A stretch of DNA of 5,238 nucleotides. Source: Bacillota bacterium. GTDB taxonomy: Bacteria > Bacillota > Clostridia > Saccharofermentanales > UBA5734. The notes under the pieces were generated by a model, which searched no databases, was not told the origin of the DNA, and worked only from the letters and a program-made list of their open reading frames with translations. The position numbers and the translations under genes are program-made. The stretch is taken from the NCBI GenBank assembly GCA_023438965.1, contig JAEXPB010000362.1:1-5238 (forward strand), in the 5' to 3' direction. Shown here piece by piece: positions 1 to 5,238 of the stretch (its first letter is position 1; each line of letters opens with the position of its first letter).

Positions 1-953
1 GCGCCTTTCCGACCGATTCGGTCAGCATGTTCTTCAGCACCAGGCCGCCGATCGGCGATGTCTTCTTTTTCATCACCAATGAGCTGATCGCGATCATTGC
101 CGGCCTGATTGTCCACGTTCTGGTCAATACGCTGATGATCATGTTCTATTTCCTGGTTTTGTCCGGTCCCAATCCGCGTTCGAACATTTTTGCGGATTGG
201 CTGCGGATTTTCCAGTGGTCGGTGCTGACCATGGTCAGCATCGGCATGCTGGGTGTTTTCCTGACCGTCATTTTCGAGTCCTTCGGCCCGTTGAGCGTGC
301 TGCTCTTCTTCGCGCCGTTCATGATGTTTCGTTATGCGTATGTGGGTTTCACCTCGATCCAGAAAGGGTATATCGATACAATCAAAGCCTTCTCGGCCGC
401 CTTGGAAGCCAAGGACCACTATACCATCGGCCATGCCCGGCGCGTGGAAAAGTACTGCGAGATCATCGCCGGCGAGATGGGCTTGTCCGCCGACCGCACC
501 AAGGTCCTGAAATATGCATCTTTGCTGCATGACATCGGCAAAATCGGCATCAGCGAGGCGATCCTGAACAAGTCCGAACGCCTGACCAATGAAGAATATG
601 CCGAAATCAAGAAGCACCCGGTGATTGGTGCCCAAATGCTGGAAGGTATCCAGTTCCTGAAACGCGAAGTCAAGATCATCCGGGCGCATCATGTCCGTTA
701 TGACGGCGGCGGCTATCCTTCCGACGCTCAGGAGGAGGGGAAGATGCTGGAATCGCAGATCCTGTGCGTGGCCGATTCCTTTGACGCCATGACTTCCGAT
801 CGCGCTTACCGCCCGGCCATGTCGCTTGAGGAAGCCATTGATGAATTGATGCGCAATTCCGGCACCCAATTTTCGCCGGAAGTTGTCCAATGCTTCATTC
901 GCGGCCTGAATAAGCGCAAGAACAAGGATGAAATGCAGGAATTCCTGAAATGA
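1..953 (+). CDS. HD-GYP domain membrane protein, probable cyclic-di-GMP phosphodiesterase (5' end missing)
   Basis: The frame is open to the left edge (first full codon at 3), so the true start lies outside the window; the ATG at 27 is only the first internal Met and is used here for numbering (308 residues). Hydrophobic stretches at about 12-46, 64-84 and 88-106 look like the end of a multi-pass membrane sensor region. The HD-GYP domain follows (about 120-300): H136, the HD pair 168-169 in LLHDIGKIGI, H197, HH 221-222, DGGGYP 226-231 and D250 in VADSFDAMTSDRAYRP. Known HD-GYP enzymes hydrolyse cyclic-di-GMP with a di- or tri-metal centre, and these are the metal-binding and signature positions, so activity is likely. 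The usual Glu of HHExxDGxGYP is Val223. The membrane region may sense a signal, but its family cannot be named with confidence. The downstream DUF5317 gene is probably co-transcribed. Confidence 0.93.
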   Translation, partial: AFPTDSVSMFFSTRPPIGDVFFFITNELIAIIAGLIVHVLVNTLMIMFYFLVLSGPNPRSNIFADWLRIFQWSVLTMVSIGMLGVFLTVIFESFGPLSVLLFFAPFMMFRYAYVGFTSIQKGYIDTIKAFSAALEAKDHYTIGHARRVEKYCEIIAGEMGLSADRTKVLKYASLLHDIGKIGISEAILNKSERLTNEEYAEIKKHPVIGAQMLEGIQFLKREVKIIRAHHVRYDGGGYPSDAQEEGKMLESQILCVADSFDAMTSDRAYRPAMSLEEAIDELMRNSGTQFSPEVVQCFIRGLNKRKNKDEMQEFLK

Positions 954-987
954 TCAGCCCGGCCGCCTCCGGCCTGAGGCCTTGGCC

Positions 988-1584
988 ATGATCCTGGCCG
1001 CTGCCGTTCTTGGGCTGGCGTATGGCCTGTTGCTGCGCCGCGGCTATCTGTCCAGCATCCTGAAGAAGCACTTCCGGGTGCCGGTCCTGATCTTTCTTTC
1101 CCTGGGCATGGAATTCCTGCTCAAATCGGAATACTTGCGGAACAGCCTGGGCGGGGAGGCTTATTATCCGGTTCTGCGCATTGTCCTGGCCATCCTGCAA
1201 TACGCCTTGGTCCTGACCTTCTTGTTCCGCAACCGGTTCAAGCCGGGCATGGGCTGTTTGATGGCCGGCTCGGTATTGAATGGCCTGGTCATCTGCAGCA
1301 ATGGCGGGCGTATGCCGATCGGACATCTGATTACGATTTTGCCGGGCTACGGCGCTGCCGCCCTGGAAAAAATCGCCCATGCGCCGCATTACTTCCTGGC
1401 GGCCGGCGGCGAACCCTTCCTCTGGTTCGGCGACCTGATCCCGTTCTGGACGTTTGGCTTCTATATGATCAGCGTGGGCGACATCCTGCTCAGCATTGGC
1501 GCTTTCCGTCTGGCCGCCTACATGCCCCGCCGGGTAACAAGGCAGAATCAGCCGACACTTCGGCGGGCTTGTCCTCGCCGCTAG
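988..1584 (+). CDS. DUF5317 family multi-pass membrane protein
   Basis: This 198-residue protein is very hydrophobic, with likely membrane segments near 2-16, 31-46, 62-81, 90-104 and 154-176. It carries what I recognise as the DUF5317 pattern: a conserved NGGRMPI (105-111), then a stretch from H131 to P152 ending in FGDLIP, and finally SVGDILLSIG (162-171). The family has no established biochemical function. I chose ATG 988 because GAGG at 976-979 sits 8 bases upstream; a TTG at 982 would add two residues but lies too close to that site. An in-frame stop at 946 excludes longer starts. The gene begins 34 bases after the HD-GYP stop, which suggests co-transcription and perhaps a shared envelope or signalling role (inference). 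The last 13 residues, basic and non-hydrophobic, are encoded inside a repeat element starting at 1541, so the ancestral C-terminus may have been different. Confidence 0.8.
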   Translation: MILAAAVLGLAYGLLLRRGYLSSILKKHFRVPVLIFLSLGMEFLLKSEYLRNSLGGEAYYPVLRIVLAILQYALVLTFLFRNRFKPGMGCLMAGSVLNGLVICSNGGRMPIGHLITILPGYGAAALEKIAHAPHYFLAAGGEPFLWFGDLIPFWTFGFYMISVGDILLSIGAFRLAAYMPRRVTRQNQPTLRRACPRR

Positions 1585-1622
1585 CGGCATGCGGATGCCC
1601 GCCTACGGTCGCTGATTCTGCC
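1541..1622. repeat. 82-base inverted-repeat element, REP-like
   Basis: The ends are a perfect 12-base inverted repeat: GGCAGAATCAGC at 1541-1552 and GCTGATTCTGCC at 1611-1622. Pairing continues inward with GGCGGGC (1562-1568) against GCCCGCC (1597-1603), separated from the outer stem by a small bulge and internal loop. The centre contains a 12-base perfect palindrome, GCCGCTAGCGGC (1577-1588). No T-run follows, so it does not look like an intrinsic terminator. The left arm lies inside the end of the DUF5317 gene. The form suggests a REP/BIME-like or miniature mobile element, but copy number cannot be judged from one window. Confidence 0.75.
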
Positions 1623-1657
1623 AGTAAAGAAGGAGCCGACACTTCGGCGGGCTTGTC
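1550..1657. repeat. 24-base perfect direct repeat, two copies
   Basis: The same 24 bases (beginning AGCCGACACTTCGGCG) occur at 1550-1573 and 1634-1657, spaced 84 bases apart. Copy 1 is followed directly by CTCGCCGC (1574-1581). Copy 2 is followed by the same eight bases only after 17 extra bases (1658-1674; CTCGCCGC at 1675-1682). The two copies therefore look like related units differing by a 17-base insertion or deletion. Copy 1 overlaps the left part of the inverted repeat at 1541-1622 and encodes the DUF5317 tail. In copy 2, CCGACA (1636-1641) can pair with TGTCGG (1654-1659). Confidence 0.85.
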
Positions 1658-1699
1658 GGTAGGCAGGTCTTCCTCTCGCCGCAAATCATTGCTGTTGAG

Positions 1700-1774
1700 C
1701 GGGAATGGATAGCGGAGATGGGCATCCGCAGAGCGCAGCTTGAGGACAGACCAGCGGAGCCCTATCCATTCCCG
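1700..1774. repeat. 75-base inverted repeat with 13-bp arms
   Basis: CGGGAATGGATAG (1700-1712) is perfectly complementary to CTATCCATTCCCG (1762-1774). A bulged base then allows GG (1714-1715) to pair with CC (1760-1761), and CCGC (1726-1729) can pair with GCGG (1754-1757) further in. There is no T-run after the right arm, so this is a structured repeat and not an obvious terminator. It shares an inverted 11-mer with the block at 1541-1622, which suggests common origin or joint movement. Confidence 0.75.
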
Positions 1775-1778
1775 TGAC

Positions 1779-2875
<1,097 letters not shown>

Positions 2876-2891
2876 GCAGAAGATAGAACAT

Positions 2892-2923
2892 CACGGCAGG
2901 CTGGCATCCAACCACCTGCCGTG
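2892..2923 (+). other. Hairpin between pta and ackA
   Basis: CACGGCAGG (2892-2900) pairs perfectly with CCTGCCGTG (2915-2923). With C2901 bulged, TGG (2902-2904) also pairs with CCA (2912-2914), giving about 12 bp around a 7-base loop. The hairpin fills most of the 69-base gap and ends 7 bases before the AAGGAGG of ackA. No T-run follows, so it is unlikely to terminate; it may protect or process the shared mRNA, or tune ackA translation (inference). Confidence 0.7.
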
Positions 2924-2944
2924 CTTGCGTAAGGAGGATAATCC

Positions 2945-4150
2945 ATGAATGTCCTGGTGATCAAAGCCGGCAGCTCGTCCCTGAAATACCAGCTGCTCAA
3001 TGCCGTGACCGGCGATGTGCTGGCCAAGGGCGGCGCGGAACGGATCGGGCTGAACGACGCCCTGATCAAGCATAGCCGGAGCGGCTTCGACACGGTGACC
3101 CTGCCGGTCGACATGCCCAACCATAAGGTCGCAGTCCAGGCGGTCCTGACCGTCCTGACTTCCGACGAACACGGCATCATTAAAAGCATGAGCGAAATTG
3201 ACGCGGTTGGCCATCGGGTGGTCCATGGCGGCGAGAAATTCTCATCGTCCGTACTGATCACGCCGGAAGTCAAACGGGCGATCCGCGCCTGCTTCGATCT
3301 GGCCCCGCTGCACAACCCGCCGAACATGACCGGCATCGAGGCCTGCGAAGAAGCCATGCCTGGCGTGCCGCAGGTTGCCGTCTTCGACACCGCCTTCCAC
3401 CAGACCATGCCGCCGAAGGCTTACATGTACGCACTGCCCTATGACCTGTACGAGCGCCTGGGCATCCGCAAATACGGCTTCCATGGCACCTCGCACGGTT
3501 ATGTGGCCCGCCGCGCGGCAGCCATCCTCGGCAAGCCGTTCGACAGCCTGAAGATCATTACCTGCCATCTGGGCAACGGATCTTCGATCGCCGCGGTCCA
3601 AAATGGCCGCTGTGTCGACACATCGATGGGCATGACGCCGCTGGCCGGCATCTGCATGGGCACCCGCTGCGGTGACATCGACCCGGCTATCGTGACCCAC
3701 CTGATCAACAACGAGCATATGGAAGCCAAAGCCGTGGATGACCTGCTGAACAAGAAGTCCGGCGTCGCCGGCATCTCGGGTGTCAGCAGCGATTTCCGCG
3801 ACCTGTACGCCGCCGCCGGCGAAGGGCACAAGCGCGCTTCGCTGGCCCTGGACATGTTCAAATACCAGTGCCGTAAATTCATCGGCGCTTATGCCGCCGC
3901 CATGGGCGGCGTCGATGTCGTTGCCTTCACGGCCGGCATCGGCGAGAATACAGCCGACATCCGCCTGGGTGCCTGCGAAGGCCTGAACTACATGGGCATG
4001 CAGATCGATCCATACAAGAACGCCGCCGTCAAGGGCCGCGAAGCGGTCGTTTCGACCGATGAGTCGCGGGTCAAGGTGCTTGTGGTGCCAACCAACGAAG
4101 AGCTGGCCATCGCCCAGGAAACGGCCCGTATCTGCGGCGCGGTGCTCTGA
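2945..4150 (+). CDS. ackA: Acetate kinase
   Basis: AckA (EC 2.7.2.1) transfers phosphate between acetyl phosphate and ADP, making acetate and ATP, and completes the pathway begun by Pta. The length of 401 residues is normal, and AAGGAGG (2931-2937) lies 7 bases before the ATG. The numbering matches the Methanosarcina thermophila enzyme over most of the chain: S10, S12, K14, R91 (GHRVVHGGE, 89-97), D148 (VFDTAFHQTMP), H180 (YGFHGTSH), N211 (HLGNGSS), R241 (MGTRCGDIDPA) and the C-terminal NEE (384-386). GIGEN (331-335) is the expected nucleotide-site segment. The exception is residue 7: the N-terminal signature normally reads N-x-G-S-S-S, but here it is KAGSSS with an AAA codon. The gene is otherwise intact. 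It lies directly after pta, and I see no terminator of its own before the next promoter. Confidence 0.97.
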   Translation: MNVLVIKAGSSSLKYQLLNAVTGDVLAKGGAERIGLNDALIKHSRSGFDTVTLPVDMPNHKVAVQAVLTVLTSDEHGIIKSMSEIDAVGHRVVHGGEKFSSSVLITPEVKRAIRACFDLAPLHNPPNMTGIEACEEAMPGVPQVAVFDTAFHQTMPPKAYMYALPYDLYERLGIRKYGFHGTSHGYVARRAAAILGKPFDSLKIITCHLGNGSSIAAVQNGRCVDTSMGMTPLAGICMGTRCGDIDPAIVTHLINNEHMEAKAVDDLLNKKSGVAGISGVSSDFRDLYAAAGEGHKRASLALDMFKYQCRKFIGAYAAAMGGVDVVAFTAGIGENTADIRLGACEGLNYMGMQIDPYKNAAVKGREAVVSTDESRVKVLVVPTNEELAIAQETARICGAVL

Positions 4151-4154
4151 CGCC

Positions 4155-4183
4155 TTGACAGCCGGCGGCGCAACCGCTATACT
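4155..4183 (+). promoter_or_regulatory. Consensus sigma-A promoter of the proS T-box leader
   Basis: TTGACA (4155-4160) is a perfect -35 box, followed after exactly 17 bases by TATACT (4178-4183), a near-perfect -10 box. Transcription should begin near 4190, about 260 bases before the proS start, which leaves room for the whole T-box leader. The -35 box starts only 4 bases after the ackA stop. Confidence 0.88.
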
Positions 4184-4199
4184 GCAGCATAAATAGCTT

Positions 4200-4428
4200 G
4201 ACCTGCGAAGGGAATGTGGCCTGACAGCCGATCCAGAGAGGGGAGAACCGGTGCGAATCCCCGCGGTGCGTCCAGCCGTCCCGCCCCCGAGGTCCTGCCG
4301 CAAGGCAGACGGTTGGCCCCGATAACAGCCGCAGAGAGGATGCCGGTTGGCATCAACCTGGGTGGTACCGCGGATTTGATCAGATGATCGGAATTCGTCC
4401 CGGCAGAGTATTCTGCCGGGACTTTTTT
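4200..4428 (+). promoter_or_regulatory. T-box leader controlling proS, presumed tRNA-Pro sensor
   Basis: The conserved T-box reads TGGGTGGTACCGCG (4359-4372), one base off the usual AGGGTGGnACCGCG. Its TGGT (4363-4366) would pair with the ACCA end of uncharged tRNA, which fits the A discriminator of tRNA-Pro. Stem I is marked by AGAGAG (4235-4240) and GGTGCGAA (4250-4257), with GGGGA (4240-4244) pairing TCCCC (4258-4262); its base may be GACCT (4200-4204) with AGGTC (4290-4294). The best specifier guess is the proline codon CCC at 4280-4282, followed by a purine, but several CCN triplets overlap there. Further hairpins are CTGCC-GCAA-GGCAG (4295-4308) and GATGCC-GGTT-GGCATC (4339-4354). GGG at 4360-4362 can pair with CCC at 4399-4401 to form the antiterminator, competing with the terminator. 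Uncharged tRNA-Pro should favour read-through into proS. Confidence 0.93.
4397..4428 (+). terminator. Intrinsic terminator of the T-box leader
   Basis: An 11-bp perfect stem, GTCCCGGCAGA (4397-4407) with TCTGCCGGGAC (4412-4422), closes a GTAT loop and is followed by six T (4423-4428). It is the OFF-state structure of the proS T-box. It may also end transcripts that run on from pta-ackA, since no other terminator is seen after ackA. Confidence 0.93.
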
Positions 4429-4446
4429 ATGAAGAGGAGGAAATAG

Positions 4447-5238
<792 letters not shown>

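Noticed and set aside
895..1590. 231-codon open frame on the minus strand
   Set aside because: It is antisense to the whole DUF5317 gene, which has membrane segments and family motifs; the minus-strand product is low-complexity, rich in Gln/Ala/Asp, as expected for a shadow in GC-rich DNA.
1541..1774. CRISPR array
   Set aside because: There are only two direct copies of the 24-mer, with one 60-base spacer that is itself part of an inverted repeat, and no cas genes nearby.
4240..4282. Cobalamin riboswitch, suggested by GGTGCGAATCCCC
   Set aside because: GGTGnGAA is also a T-box Stem I mark, the other cobalamin-box elements are missing, and the T-box sequence and terminator downstream settle the class.
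3242..4303. 353-codon open frame on the minus strand
   Set aside because: It is antisense to ackA and runs into the T-box leader; no recognisable family.

Overview
The window looks like chromosomal DNA from an anaerobic or fermentative member of the Bacillota (Firmicutes). The reasons are a T-box leader in front of an aminoacyl-tRNA synthetase gene, strong AGGAGG-type ribosome binding sites, TTGACA/TATACT-type promoters, a pta-ackA pair for acetate and ATP formation, and an HD-GYP gene next to a DUF5317 gene. Base composition is GC-rich for that phylum. I cannot name a genus from the sequence. All genes lie on the + strand.

Region 1 (1-1584) holds the 3' part of a membrane-anchored HD-GYP phosphodiesterase gene, followed 34 bases later by a small multi-pass membrane protein of the DUF5317 family. 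They probably form one transcription unit. The end of the DUF5317 gene runs into a cluster of inverted and direct repeats (1541-1774), so its last 13 or so residues are repeat-derived.

Region 2 (1585-1885) has no convincing gene. It holds the rest of the repeat cluster, a GntR/FadR-type operator-like palindrome (1779-1795), an intrinsic terminator for the upstream unit (1802-1837), and a sigma-A-type promoter for pta (1818-1846) that overlaps the terminator.

Region 3 (1886-4150) holds pta and ackA, separated by 69 bases with a hairpin. Together the two enzymes convert acetyl-CoA to acetate and make ATP by substrate-level phosphorylation, or run in reverse to activate acetate. AckA keeps nearly all known active-site residues but has Lys where the family has Asn7.

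Region 4 (4151-5238) starts with a full-consensus promoter only 4 bases after the ackA stop. It drives a T-box leader with a clear intrinsic terminator, then the first 263 codons of an archaeal/eukaryotic-type prolyl-tRNA synthetase gene that is cut by the window edge. Uncharged tRNA-Pro is expected to turn this gene on.

I see no clearly new biological system here. The points most worth a second look are the repeat cluster and the protein tail it encodes, the AckA Asn7-to-Lys change, and the operator-like site in front of pta.
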